A DNA stretch of 64,000 nucleotides from Propionispira arboris (GTDB lineage: Bacteria; Bacillota; Negativicutes; Selenomonadales; Selenomonadaceae). This document shows positions 32,990 through 42,677 of the stretch, piece by piece. A program made the translations under genes and the position numbers. Each line of letters opens with the position of its first letter. Position 1 is the stretch's first letter. The stretch lies in contig NZ_FNZK01000011.1 of the NCBI RefSeq assembly GCF_900109225.1, positions 62,001 through 126,000 on the forward strand, in the 5' to 3' direction. The notes under the pieces are model-generated. The model saw nothing but the letters and a program-made list of their open reading frames with translations. It was not told the origin of the DNA and did no database searches.

Positions 32990-33748
32990 ATGAAGAAAGG
33001 TTTAATTATTATATCTATAATAGTATTGTTTTTGTTTTTGCTTTTCGAGTATTACTTAAAATATATTTTAAATTACCAAGATGTTGATTATCTAATAAAA
33101 GCGTTAGCTGGTTTTGGTGCTATTGGTACAGCTTGGGGCGTTTATTGGAAGTGGAATGATGAAAAAACTAGACAACTTTATGAACGAAGATTGCAAGAAG
33201 TGTATGCACCATTATGTAAAATAATTATCAATCAAGAGGAATATAGGGCTGTCATGGTACCAGATGCAGATAGAGAAAAATACCCTGTTTTGAATATTAC
33301 AACTAAAAGAATTGAAACAAAGTTTGAATTTAAAGATACAGTATGTAAAGAAACAACTTCAGTAATTGATTTGGGACCAGGTGTGGTTAATAATAAAGAT
33401 TTTTTTAAGGTTCTTGAAAAATCCAATTATGGATTGGCTCGACCCGGTTTGTTAATATTAATTGCAAGATATGCTTTGATTATTGGAATTTATGAAGACT
33501 TTAAAGATAAATTAAGTAGAAGATTTCCGAAGTATGATGATCCGGCTACTCTTACTCCTGAAGATAAAGTAGAAATTAATAAATCTCCAGAAGGAGTTGA
33601 CTTATTAAAAGTTGTAAAAAGACGTTGCCAAGTGGAAAGATCGTTAGTGACAGAAATTATTAACGGATATAATAAGACAGTAAAAAGATTAGGGTTAGAT
33701 GATCAGAAAATAGATTTAGACGAAGAAACTTTTTTGGGAAAAAACTAG
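32990..33748 (+). CDS. membrane protein of unknown function, accessory gene
   Basis: 252 residues with two hydrophobic helices at the N-terminus (about 4-28 and 38-52, the second with GFGAIGTAWGVYWKW) and a 200-residue cytosolic domain. It lies between the late regulator and terminase, a typical site for accessory (moron) genes, and ends at a terminator. A defence or exclusion role is possible but not shown. Confidence 0.6.
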   Translation: MKKGLIIISIIVLFLFLLFEYYLKYILNYQDVDYLIKALAGFGAIGTAWGVYWKWNDEKTRQLYERRLQEVYAPLCKIIINQEEYRAVMVPDADREKYPVLNITTKRIETKFEFKDTVCKETTSVIDLGPGVVNNKDFFKVLEKSNYGLARPGLLILIARYALIIGIYEDFKDKLSRRFPKYDDPATLTPEDKVEINKSPEGVDLLKVVKRRCQVERSLVTEIINGYNKTVKRLGLDDQKIDLDEETFLGKN

Positions 33749-33792
33749 ATAAAATATATGTTATATTAAGAGAAATTGAAGAATCACACATA

Positions 33793-33821
33793 AGCTGCTA
33801 GCAATTGCTGGTGGCTTTTTC
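33793..33821 (+). terminator. terminator after the membrane protein gene
   Basis: AGCTGCTAGC and GCTGGTGGCT form a 10-bp stem with wobble pairs around AATT, followed by TTTTTC. Confidence 0.75.
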
Positions 33822-33968
33822 TACGTGCTTTCTAAATAATAAAAACTGTAAATTCGATAATGAGCAAACTTACATGGGAAAAATATTATTCTCTATAGAT
33901 TGACTATGAGTCACTTTTCGAAAACTATATATAAAGATATGTAAGTAAGCCATTAGTAGTAAAGAAAG

Positions 33969-33999
33969 CCCTTAAGATATATAATATATATCTTAAGGG
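33969..33999 (+). repeat. 14-bp perfect hairpin over the DUF2971 ribosome binding site
   Basis: CCCTTAAGATATAT and ATATATCTTAAGGG pair perfectly around AAT. The 3' arm runs into GGGGAAG, the Shine-Dalgarno for ATG 34009, so folding would hide part of it. Likely limits translation. Confidence 0.7.
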
Positions 34000-34008
34000 G
34001 GGGAAGTT

Positions 34009-35135
34009 ATGAAACGGTTAACAAATAAAAGTTGTTTTTTGTATAAATATTCTAGTTGGGAAGGTGACCAACACGTAAAGAATAACATTCAAAAAAATTT
34101 TTAAGATTTAATGTGGTTGAGAATTTTAATGATCCATTTGATATTTTCCCTAATTATCAAATAGATAATGAACAGGTTGGATATATCGAGGAACTTGCAG
34201 GAGTCAATCCAACGGGGCTTTCTTCCAGTGATATAAAACAATTAGCATTTCTTCATGATCGAAAGCATGGAAATAGTTATGGAATAACATGTTTTTCAAA
34301 AACACCTAAGGATATTTTAATGTGGGCACATTATGGGGATAAACATAAAGGCATTTCTTTAGAATTTAAGGTTAGACAACCTTTGGAAAAATTTTTTTTC
34401 GGGATTTATCCGAATATAAAACAACCTTATCAATCTAAATTGATAGAAATTAAATATGAAGAAGATAGACCTGTTTTTAGATTTTCAAAAGAACCTATTG
34501 TGGCTCGAAAACAAATAGAGGATATATTAAAAACAAAATCTAAAGTTTGGGAAAATGAAGATGAAGTTAGAATTATGGTTCGACCTGGCGGGGAAAATAT
34601 TGAAAAAGATACTTTTCCAAGGAATATTTTTTATCGAACAAGAGTTTTGACAAAGATTTTTTTAGGCGCAAAGATGTCATTTGAAAGTTATACAGATTTT
34701 TTTTCATTTTATAAGCATCAAGGGTTAAAGTGTCATATTGAGATTATGCAATTAGCAGAGAACTTATATATTTTAAATAGTAAAGCAATTAATAAAAAGT
34801 GTGCAAACATACTATACAAAAATATTATATATGCCAGGGATAATATTCCAAAGCAAAATGTAATTAGGGCGGCATATTACATATATGGTGAAAAAAGTGA
34901 CAAGAATAAACTTGATATAACAAAGTTTAAATATTATTGGAGGAGCATAATAAACAAAATAACAATGCACGAAATGGAATATTTCCCATTTTTTCTTTCG
35001 GGGGAATTTACTGAATTAATATATAATGTTCCTAACTCTAACAAAAATACAGTAGAAATTTCATGCTTTCTAGATTATATGTTACAAGCAATAGAAGTTG
35101 AAAAGAATAAAGATCGGGAATTCTTGTCAGATTAA
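34009..35135 (+). CDS. DUF2971 protein gene interrupted by a -1 frameshift
   Basis: The reading frame from ATG 34009 (GGGGGAAG upstream) encodes the family start (KSCFLYKYSSW) and reaches TAA at 34102. The -1 frame continues as LRFNVVENFNDPFDIF, the conserved NDPFD block, and then ILMWAHYGDKHKGISLEF, both typical of DUF2971. Joining at 34095-34101 (A AAT TTT) gives one continuous product of about 375 residues. This is a fitting slippery heptamer directly before the stop, so either programmed frameshifting or a lost/added base explains it. The gene sits alone between two terminators, as an accessory gene. DUF2971 function is not established. Confidence 0.7.
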
Positions 35136-35200
35136 TAATCAGACAGATATCAATCATGAGCTAGTTATTCATATGAGCAGAAACAAAATATTGAAATGAT

Positions 35201-35234
35201 AAACCATTGGTACCTATGTACTGGTGGTTTTTTT
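35201..35234 (+). terminator. terminator before the late operon
   Basis: A 13-bp stem, AAACCATTGGTAC with GTACTGGTGGTTT (three wobble pairs), loop CTAT, tail TTTTTTT. Confidence 0.85.
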
Positions 35235-35325
35235 ATATTGACGGCTAATTTCGCGTGGCGGTGGTATATACATGAAATAAACTTAGAGTATTTAAATATT
35301 TGACGGGCGGGTGGTGTTGATGTAG

Positions 35326-36162
35326 ATGCCAAGAGCTAGGAGTCCAGACCGTGACAAAGCTTTTGAACTTTGGAAAAAGCATAAAGGTAAGATCAAAATT
35401 AAAGAAATTGCCGAACAATTGGGCGTGTCGAAAAACTTAATCAGTAAGTGGAAAAATCTCGACAAATGGGAAGAAAACCTTACCAAATCGAATGGTAAGA
35501 AAATCAATAAAAATCTTACCATTCAAAGTCCTGAATTGACAGAAAAGAAAAAGCTGAATAAGGCTCTTTTTTCTGAGGTCGAAGAAAATGAGGCATTAAA
35601 TGAGAAACAAAAACTTTTTTGCTTATTTTTTGTCAATAATCATAATGCCACACAGGCCTATTTACGAGCGTATACATGTACCTATACAACAGCCATGGTG
35701 AATGGCTTTAAATTGCTAAGAAATACTAAGATAAAAATAGAAATTAATATTCTGAAAAAAATAAAAAATGAAAGCATTATGTTAGAGCCGGAAGATCTTG
35801 TCGAAAAGTATATGCAAATTGCCTTTGCAAATATGACGGACTTCACAAATTTTGGGGTTCGAAAGATACCAATATTGGATAAGGACAACAAATGGGTGAC
35901 TGATAACAATGGTACATTGATGTTCTATGAACAAGACTATGTTAATTTCAAGAGCGATGATCAGGTCGATGGTGGTTTGATAAAAGAAATAAGTATTGGT
36001 AAGAATGGCATCAGGGTTAAGCTTGAAGACCGTATGAAAGCGATGCAGTGGCTATCTGATTACTTTAATATGAATCCAATGAGCAAACATAAAAAGGATT
36101 ATGATGAAGCTATTTTGGATATTCGTAAACAAGAATTAAAAATCAAGCAAGAAGATTGGTGA
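35326..36162 (+). CDS. phage terminase small subunit (PBSX-like)
   Basis: 278 residues. N-terminal HTH (KIKEIAEQLGVSKNLISKW, about residues 25-43) binds phage DNA; LNEKQKLFCLFFVNNHNATQAYLRAY near residue 90 is the typical terminase_2 core. C-terminal region ends in helices. It recognises packaging sites and recruits the large subunit. First of the packaging genes. Confidence 0.88.
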   Translation: MPRARSPDRDKAFELWKKHKGKIKIKEIAEQLGVSKNLISKWKNLDKWEENLTKSNGKKINKNLTIQSPELTEKKKLNKALFSEVEENEALNEKQKLFCLFFVNNHNATQAYLRAYTCTYTTAMVNGFKLLRNTKIKIEINILKKIKNESIMLEPEDLVEKYMQIAFANMTDFTNFGVRKIPILDKDNKWVTDNNGTLMFYEQDYVNFKSDDQVDGGLIKEISIGKNGIRVKLEDRMKAMQWLSDYFNMNPMSKHKKDYDEAILDIRKQELKIKQEDW

Positions 36163-36166
36163 TACT

Positions 36167-36838
36167 ATGGCGCAGGATTTCGCCAAACAATTCTATTCAA
36201 CAAAAGAGTGGATACGTTTACGATTTAATTTAATTCAAGAACGCGGGCCAATATGCCAGCATTGTAAAAAAATTATGATTGATACATCAAAGTTAATTGG
36301 TCATCATAAAGTACATTTAACACCGCAAAATATTCATGACGTCAATATAACATTGAATCCTGAAAAGATAGAACTTATCTGCACAGAGTGCCATAGCAAA
36401 GAGCCGGGGCACTTTGCTGGCAGTAGGAAACACGAAGTCTATATTGTTTATGGAGCACCGTGCAGTGGGAAAACGAGTATGGTAAATCAATTGGCAGTAC
36501 GTGGCGATCTGATTTTAGATTTAGATAAAATATTTGAATGTATTAGTGGTATGCCGCTGTATGATAAGCCGGATAATCTGAGATTCAATGTATTTGCATT
36601 GCGCGACAAAATAATTGATATGGTGAAAACTCGTTATGGTAAGTGGCACAACGCTTATATTGTCGGTGGGTATCCTGCCAAAGTTGAGAGAGAACGTTTA
36701 GCAAAAGAGTTGGGTGCAGAATTGATTTATTGTGAAAGTACAAAGGAAGAATGCTATTCACATGCTATTTCTTGTGATGCAAAAAGTACAGAATGGCAGC
36801 AATGGATTGATAAATGGTGGAATGCTTATGAAGCTTGA
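36167..36838 (+). CDS. HNH endonuclease fused to a P-loop kinase-like domain
   Basis: 223 residues. Residues 1-80 are an HNH nuclease: CQHC at 30-33, GHHKVHL at 45-51, an asparagine at 64 and CTECH at 72-76. Residues 90-223 have Walker A VYGAPCSGKTSM (95-105), an LILDLDKIFE strand like the Walker B/switch of small kinases, and a basic lid-like segment. Phage HNH proteins beside terminase help cut cos ends; the attached P-loop domain could be a polynucleotide kinase-like end-processing part. The fusion is directly visible, its role inferred. Confidence 0.8.
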   Translation: MAQDFAKQFYSTKEWIRLRFNLIQERGPICQHCKKIMIDTSKLIGHHKVHLTPQNIHDVNITLNPEKIELICTECHSKEPGHFAGSRKHEVYIVYGAPCSGKTSMVNQLAVRGDLILDLDKIFECISGMPLYDKPDNLRFNVFALRDKIIDMVKTRYGKWHNAYIVGGYPAKVERERLAKELGAELIYCESTKEECYSHAISCDAKSTEWQQWIDKWWNAYEA

Positions 36839-36962
36839 AATAAGCCTGTATTTATTGCCATTACAGCCCCCCGTATTGAGAACTTTTAACCGGAAATGCC
36901 AGACCGATTGCTACCCAACATTTTAACACATGAGGCAATTTTGACTTTTTTTAGCGGCGATT
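36839..36962 (+). other. non-coding gap in the packaging genes
   Basis: 124 bases with no usable frame, containing a CCCCCC run at about 36869 and mixed-composition sequence unlike the surrounding coding DNA. Between an HNH gene and a P27-type gene it is a candidate cos or packaging site; nothing here proves it. Confidence 0.3.
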
Positions 36963-37307
36963 TTGAAAGAAAAAGGTAAATGGGGTGATCTTATCGATAG
37001 TAAAGAAGAATATAGGCGAATTAAGGCTTTGTTTGAGGGAGCAGATGAAAAACAGCTTTCGCTTATTGATGGGGCTATTTGGGAGGCTGCACGCTTGCGC
37101 GTTGAACTGAATCGCCTTAATGAAATAATTAAACAGACAGGACTACTTAAAATAAACATAGCCAATCCTGTGCAACAGAAAGAATTGCCTATAAGTAAGC
37201 TGATTGTTCGAGTTAGAGCCAATTATTTAAACTATATCGCCAAATTGTCCAATATTCTTGGCAAAAATATTGATGATGATGACGATGGTCTGGAAGATTA
37301 CGAATAA
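36963..37307 (+). CDS. P27-family small terminase-like protein
   Basis: 114 residues from TTG 36963, start uncertain because no good ribosome binding site is seen. The helical layout DGAIWEAARLRVELNRLNEII, then INIANPVQQKELPISKLI with the NP motif, and YLNYIAKLSNILG matches the P27 terminase small-subunit family. With the PBSX-like protein at 35326 this gives two small-terminase-like genes. Confidence 0.6.
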   Translation: MKEKGKWGDLIDSKEEYRRIKALFEGADEKQLSLIDGAIWEAARLRVELNRLNEIIKQTGLLKINIANPVQQKELPISKLIVRVRANYLNYIAKLSNILGKNIDDDDDGLEDYE

Positions 37308-37352
37308 GAATGACTTCAAATTTTTTAATTTTATAAAAAGGACGTGTTATTT

Positions 37353-37496
37353 ATGATTCGATTTCGGTGTATTAATTGTTATGATGAATTCGAGACAGAA
37401 AGTGAAGATGCAAAGTGCCCGACCTGTGGTGCACAAAAAAGCAAGTTTGAGATTGGCAGAACAGAACCAGAAGCCAAGGACAAAGCAAAAGAATAG
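37353..37496 (+). CDS. zinc-ribbon small protein
   Basis: 47 residues from ATG 37353 (AAAGGACG upstream): RCINCY and KCPTCG form a two-knuckle zinc ribbon, followed by an acidic/basic tail. Lies 15 bases before the large terminase. Likely a small nucleic acid- or protein-binding factor. Confidence 0.65.
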   Translation: MIRFRCINCYDEFETESEDAKCPTCGAQKSKFEIGRTEPEAKDKAKE

Positions 37497-37511
37497 AAAC
37501 AGGGATAGCAT

Positions 37512-39251
37512 ATGGAACTGCAAGAGCTAATTGAGAAATACCCTGATTCAAATCTAATGGCATATATAAAAGCCTGTAAATCCGGTGAAATTACAATAGG
37601 AAAAGAACTAATGCTGCAACTGGATTTAATCATGGATGATTTTAACAATGAAGATATCACCGTTGATTTTTCTGATGCAGATAAACGTATTCGCTTTATA
37701 GAAAAAGAATGTAAACATAGTGAGGCACCACATGCGGGTAAACCTTTTATACTTGAACTATTTCAGAAAGCTTTTGTTGAAGCTATTTACGCATTTAAGA
37801 TCTATGACGAAGAAGTTGGCCGGCTGGTACGCAAATATAACGAGATATTATTTTTAGTATCTAGAAAAAATGGAAAAACGCCACTTATCAGTGCCTTGTG
37901 TCTTGCAGAATTTTTTAGCGGCGACCTTGGCACTAAAATTTTATGCAGCAGTAATGATTATGATCAGGCAGATTTAGCTTTTCAAGCCATTGATGCAATG
38001 CGGGAGCAAAGCAAAAAGCTAGAGAAATGCACACGTAAAAACATCAAGGGTATTTATTTTGGCAACCCACGGCATGTAAAGAAAAAAGGCAAATTTAGTT
38101 ATGCCAATAAAGGAAATATCCGTAAAATATCAGCCAAGACAGGTGCAAAAGAAGGTAAGAATATTCGTGTGGGAATGTCGGATGAAATACATGAAATGAA
38201 GGATGATGCCGCCGTAATGCCGATTCGCCAAGCACTGTCAACACAGGACGATCCAATATATTTTGAACTGACTACAGAGGGATTTGTGAATGATGGCTAT
38301 TTAGACCATAGATTGCATGATGCCAGAATGGTTCTAAAAGGTGAATTAGATCGACCAAGATGGCTCATATGGCTGTATACACAAGATAGTGAAACGGAAG
38401 TATGGCAAGATAAAGAATCTTGGGTTAAGAGTAATCCGGGCATTGGGATTATCAAAAAGAAATCATTTTTGGCGGGAATGATTGATGAAGCAAAAACAAA
38501 TATGCAGACCAGGGCTTTTGTTTTGTCAAAAGATTTTAACCTGAAGCAGAATAATTCAAATGCAGCATTTTCACCGGAACTTTACACTTGTTCGGAAACG
38601 TTTGATCCTTCCGTATTGCAGGGATGTATGGCAATAGGTGGTGTGGATTTGGCAATGTCGATTGATTTAGCGTCGGCGCGTCTTATGGTCATGAGGCCAA
38701 ATGACCGCAAAAAATATTTTATTCAGCAATACTTTATTCCTGAAGACAAATTGAGCGCAAAGGATGATGGCAAAGATTATAAAGAATGGTCAAGACAAGG
38801 ATTAATTACAGTTTCACCGGGGGCGGCGAATGATTTTGATAAAATAACAGATTGGTTTGTAAATACGGTAAATCAATACAGCCTTCGAGTTTTCAAAATT
38901 GGGTATGATGATGCTTTGGCCAAATACTGGCTAAAATCAATGTCTGAAATATTTGATGATGTTGATCAAGTTTGTATGACGCGAATTGCACAAAAAAGAG
39001 AAGTTTTATCAGCACCCTTTAGTTTACTGGAATCCGATCTGAGAAATAAACTCATTGTTACAAATAACAATCCAATTGATGAATGGTGTCTTAGTAATCT
39101 GGCGATTGATATGGATAAGCGAGGTCTTATTTTGCCATGTAAAGCGGGTGGGAAAGCAGAGAAAAAAATTGATGGAGCTGCAACGATCATCAACTGCGAA
39201 GCGGTTTACTTGCAGAATAGTTCAGAATTTAATGCATATGTGAATAGTTAG
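37512..39251 (+). CDS. terL: phage terminase large subunit
   Basis: 579 residues. ATPase domain with Walker A-like VSRKNGKTPLIS near residue 114 and Walker B/catalytic glutamate VGMSDEIHEM near 222; C-terminal nuclease domain with GGVDLAMSIDLAS near 375 and GYDDALAKYW near 460. This is the HK97/YmfN-type packaging motor that translocates DNA into the prohead and cuts it. Confidence 0.92.
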   Translation: MELQELIEKYPDSNLMAYIKACKSGEITIGKELMLQLDLIMDDFNNEDITVDFSDADKRIRFIEKECKHSEAPHAGKPFILELFQKAFVEAIYAFKIYDEEVGRLVRKYNEILFLVSRKNGKTPLISALCLAEFFSGDLGTKILCSSNDYDQADLAFQAIDAMREQSKKLEKCTRKNIKGIYFGNPRHVKKKGKFSYANKGNIRKISAKTGAKEGKNIRVGMSDEIHEMKDDAAVMPIRQALSTQDDPIYFELTTEGFVNDGYLDHRLHDARMVLKGELDRPRWLIWLYTQDSETEVWQDKESWVKSNPGIGIIKKKSFLAGMIDEAKTNMQTRAFVLSKDFNLKQNNSNAAFSPELYTCSETFDPSVLQGCMAIGGVDLAMSIDLASARLMVMRPNDRKKYFIQQYFIPEDKLSAKDDGKDYKEWSRQGLITVSPGAANDFDKITDWFVNTVNQYSLRVFKIGYDDALAKYWLKSMSEIFDDVDQVCMTRIAQKREVLSAPFSLLESDLRNKLIVTNNNPIDEWCLSNLAIDMDKRGLILPCKAGGKAEKKIDGAATIINCEAVYLQNSSEFNAYVNS

Positions 39252-39261
39252 AAGGTGAATC

Positions 39262-39459
39262 ATGAAAATATTACTTAGAAAATTTATCGATCATATAGTC
39301 TTAATTCTGAAAAAATGCATAGACGCCATACTCTTATTATTGGGTATGGCGTTTATTAATATCGGTGTATTTTTAGTAAATATACCGGCTGGTTTTATAT
39401 CGATAGGAATATGTTTCGTATTATTAGCGTTTATCGTAGCAAAAAAGTATGCAGCATAA
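39262..39459 (+). CDS. small two-helix membrane protein
   Basis: 65 residues, two hydrophobic helices (about 20-40 and 42-60) after a basic N-terminus. Lies between large terminase and portal, where such small membrane proteins occur in many HK97-like phages without a known role. Confidence 0.6.
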   Translation: MKILLRKFIDHIVLILKKCIDAILLLLGMAFINIGVFLVNIPAGFISIGICFVLLAFIVAKKYAA

Positions 39460-39473
39460 GGGGGTGATCATAT

Positions 39474-40733
39474 TTGCTACTAGATGGATTATTCAAAAAA
39501 GGACCATCGCAAGCAACACAGGCGAGTCTGCTAAACAATACGGTGCCGATTTTTTCACAATATGGAAGAAATATCTACGCAAGTGACATTGTTCAAACCT
39601 GTATAGATTGTATAGCGTCGGAAATGTCTAAATTACAGCCAAGGCATATTCGGTGTGATCCAAATACCGGAAAACTTTTAACACCGGCAAGTAACATGCT
39701 CAATAACCTTTTGAAAAGGATGCCAAATCCCCTCATGATAACGAGAGATTTTATTGAAAAAACAATTTGGACATTATATCTAAACAGTAATACTTGGATC
39801 TATCCAGCGTATGACGTTGTGACAAATTCTAAGGGGATTTCTAGTCGAAATTACACTGCGATATGGCCGCTTAATCCGATGCAGACGGAATGGTTAGAAG
39901 ATGCAAGCGGATCAATCTTTATTCGAATGACGTTTCGAGGTGGGAAACAAACAACACTTCCTTACGAAGATTTGATTCATTTACGGAAAAAGTTTTCGGT
40001 TAATGATGTAATGGGCGGCGGTGAAAGCGGAACCGTTGATAATGCCGCACTGTTAAAAGTACTTTCGATTAACGAGACCGTACTTACAGGAACCGCCAAC
40101 AGCGTCACATTAAGTCAAGGCATTCGCGGAATACTCAAAGTAAACACAACCATCGACGATAAAATGAAAGCAGCAGAACGAGCGGCTTTTATGAAATCTG
40201 TAGCAGATGGATCAGGCGTTGCAGTCATGGATTTTAAAGGAGATTTTACCCCTGTGAATTTTGCCAGTAAAACAATTGATAGTGAGACAATGAAATTTAT
40301 TGATAGCAAAATACTCAGATGGTTTGGTGTAAGTGTGCCAATTCTGGATGGTACCTATACCGACGCTGAATATGCAGCATTTTACAATAAAACATTAGAA
40401 CCTATCATAATATCTTTAAATCAAGCATTTACGACGGTATTATTTTCACCATTTGAGATAGCAAACGGCAATGAGGTTCGTTTTTATCAAAATGCCTTGG
40501 AATTGACAGATATAAAAAATAAAATGTTGATTTGTGATACTTTAGGCAACCGTGGGGCTATGTCAAACAATGATTTATTAGCACTTTTTGGCTTACCGCC
40601 CATTGAAAATGGTGACGTTTATTATACGTCGCTAAATTACATCAATGTTGCAATTGCAGACCAATATCAACTTGCCCGCGCAGGTATTCAAAGTCAAAAA
40701 CCTACAGCGGCAGAAGAAGGGGGAAACAAATGA
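39474..40733 (+). CDS. HK97-type portal protein
   Basis: 419 residues from TTG 39474 with AAGGGGGTGA upstream. Typical portal features: SDIVQTCIDCIASEMSKL near the start, NTWIYPAYD, and LRWFGVSVPILDG, then a helical C-terminus. Twelve copies form the DNA entry ring of the capsid. It overlaps the protease by ATGA. Confidence 0.92.
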   Translation: MLLDGLFKKGPSQATQASLLNNTVPIFSQYGRNIYASDIVQTCIDCIASEMSKLQPRHIRCDPNTGKLLTPASNMLNNLLKRMPNPLMITRDFIEKTIWTLYLNSNTWIYPAYDVVTNSKGISSRNYTAIWPLNPMQTEWLEDASGSIFIRMTFRGGKQTTLPYEDLIHLRKKFSVNDVMGGGESGTVDNAALLKVLSINETVLTGTANSVTLSQGIRGILKVNTTIDDKMKAAERAAFMKSVADGSGVAVMDFKGDFTPVNFASKTIDSETMKFIDSKILRWFGVSVPILDGTYTDAEYAAFYNKTLEPIIISLNQAFTTVLFSPFEIANGNEVRFYQNALELTDIKNKMLICDTLGNRGAMSNNDLLALFGLPPIENGDVYYTSLNYINVAIADQYQLARAGIQSQKPTAAEEGGNK

Positions 40734-41389
40734 GGAAGGAACTTAAAGAAGGCTCTGAAATAAGGTCTTTTGCTATGCCTGATTTACAAGCAGATGAAGC
40801 CGGTACTACCGTTCAAGGTCATGCGGCTGTATTTGACCAGCAGACAGATATGTTTTGGTATACAGAAACAATAGCACGGGGTGCTTTTGATCAGACTGAT
40901 TTTAAAGATGTTTTGATGACAATTAACCATGATTTGGATGGAATCCCTTTGGCTAGGAGTCGTAATAATAATTCTAGCTCAACACTTCAACTGCAAGTTG
41001 ATGAGCAGGGACTCGATACAAGAGCAGTACTTGATGTTGAAAATAATACAGAGGCAAAAGCACTTTATAGCGCTGTTAAAAGGGGCGATATGAGTGCGAT
41101 GAGTTTCATTTTCAAAGTTAAGGAAGATGAGTGGACCAATTTGGATTCAGATATGCCGCACAGGACAATTAAATCCATTGCAAAAGTATTTGAAGTATCG
41201 GCGGTATCATTTCCCGCTTATGCAGGGACTGACATAAATGCTCGTAGTAGCAATACATTGGATAATGCAAAACGTGCACTGGACAGCGCACGTGCGAAAG
41301 AACTGGAGAGTTCAAATGAGCAGCGAAATCAAGCAGAATTAGTCAAAGAACTGAGAAAAAATATTAAATTAAAGGTGGGAACTATATAA
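40730..41389 (+). CDS. HK97-type prohead protease
   Basis: 219 residues. The catalytic histidine is in MTINHDLDG (about residue 66) and the serine in DMSAMSFIFKV (about residue 125), followed by EVSAVSFPAYAGT. It removes the scaffolding delta domain of the capsid protein during maturation. Coupled to the portal by a four-base overlap. Confidence 0.92.
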   Translation: MRKELKEGSEIRSFAMPDLQADEAGTTVQGHAAVFDQQTDMFWYTETIARGAFDQTDFKDVLMTINHDLDGIPLARSRNNNSSSTLQLQVDEQGLDTRAVLDVENNTEAKALYSAVKRGDMSAMSFIFKVKEDEWTNLDSDMPHRTIKSIAKVFEVSAVSFPAYAGTDINARSSNTLDNAKRALDSARAKELESSNEQRNQAELVKELRKNIKLKVGTI

Positions 41390-41390
41390 C

Positions 41391-42668
41391 ATGGATAAGA
41401 AAAAATTACTGGAATTAATCGCAAAAAAAGAGGCGCGTAAAGCTGCCTTGGACACAAAATCAAGCACATGCGAGGATGTAACAGAACTTCGCAGTATGAA
41501 TAATGAACTAACGGATTTAAATGGTGAAATTGCCGAATTACGCAGTATTATAGCGACCATTGAAGATCCACCGCAACCTGGTACTGAGCCAGAAAAACGT
41601 GGAAGCACACAACAGCCTGTGGGGGGCTTTAAACCATTAGGAACATTTAATGTGACGCCATCATCAGAACAACGTGGAATTGACAAAGTTTTAGCGATGT
41701 CGGTTAGCTCGGAAGAAGAAAAGGCAGAAATGAGATCTGCTTTATTTGCATGTGAAGAATATCGTTCGGGGTATCTTAAAAATTTGGCAGGTAAAGGTCT
41801 AAATGATGTGGAAAAACGTGCGTTAAGCACGGCGGCTGGATCAGGCGGAGCGGCAGTGCCAACGACAACGTATGATCTCATATTGAAAAGATTAACGCAA
41901 ACATCGGCTATTTTTGGTCTTATCAAAAAATCCTATATTCCGGGAAATGTTGCTTTACCGGTAGCTGATCCGCAAGTTGCGGCAGGCTGGACGGATTCTG
42001 CACCTGCTGCATTGATGTCGGGAACTACAGAGGACGATACAATTGGATCTGTAACGCTTGGCGCTTTCCCACTTTCAAAATTTGCAGCGGTAAAAGGACA
42101 GCTGCTTATTATGGCTATTGATGCATTTGAAACATATATTGTTTCTGCAATTGCTGATCAGCTGGCGATTGCGCTGGAAAATTCTATTCTCAATGGTACT
42201 GGTTTGAATCAACCGAGTGGAATATTGACAGGAGTAACGTGGAATACTAAAAATTCTTTAACATTTGCTAAGTCTGGGCTTGGATATGATGATCTTGTCG
42301 ATACACGTGCATTACTTGGGTTGTACCGGAGCAATGCAGTCTGGATTGTGAATAATAATACCGAAGCACAATTATTTAAAATTAAAACGACACAAGGACA
42401 GCCACTATTTACCCAGAATCCTATTACGGGATTGATTAGCAATCCGTTAGGAATTCCATATATTGTGGATTATTATTTACCAGATGACACGATCTTATGT
42501 GCAAATTTAGATTACTACTACATGAACATTAATCAAAACCCTATTATTACGGCAGATGATAGTGCAGGTTTCTTATCTACATCAAGAATTTACAGGGGAA
42601 CCATGTTCTTAGATGCTAAACCGGCACTGAATCAGGCATTTGTAAAACTTACAAAATCATCCACCTAA
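41391..42668 (+). CDS. HK97-fold major capsid protein
   Basis: 425 residues. N-terminal 100 residues are coiled-coil (delta domain) as expected for protease cleavage; the capsid fold follows with AAVPTTTYDLILKRLTQTSA near residue 150 and the typical ADPQVAAGW, DQLAIALENSILNGTG (alpha/peripheral) and FLDAKPALNQAFVKL end. A terminator follows, so capsid can be expressed separately. Confidence 0.92.
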   Translation: MDKKKLLELIAKKEARKAALDTKSSTCEDVTELRSMNNELTDLNGEIAELRSIIATIEDPPQPGTEPEKRGSTQQPVGGFKPLGTFNVTPSSEQRGIDKVLAMSVSSEEEKAEMRSALFACEEYRSGYLKNLAGKGLNDVEKRALSTAAGSGGAAVPTTTYDLILKRLTQTSAIFGLIKKSYIPGNVALPVADPQVAAGWTDSAPAALMSGTTEDDTIGSVTLGAFPLSKFAAVKGQLLIMAIDAFETYIVSAIADQLAIALENSILNGTGLNQPSGILTGVTWNTKNSLTFAKSGLGYDDLVDTRALLGLYRSNAVWIVNNNTEAQLFKIKTTQGQPLFTQNPITGLISNPLGIPYIVDYYLPDDTILCANLDYYYMNINQNPIITADDSAGFLSTSRIYRGTMFLDAKPALNQAFVKLTKSST

Positions 42669-42677
42669 TAAATAAAA

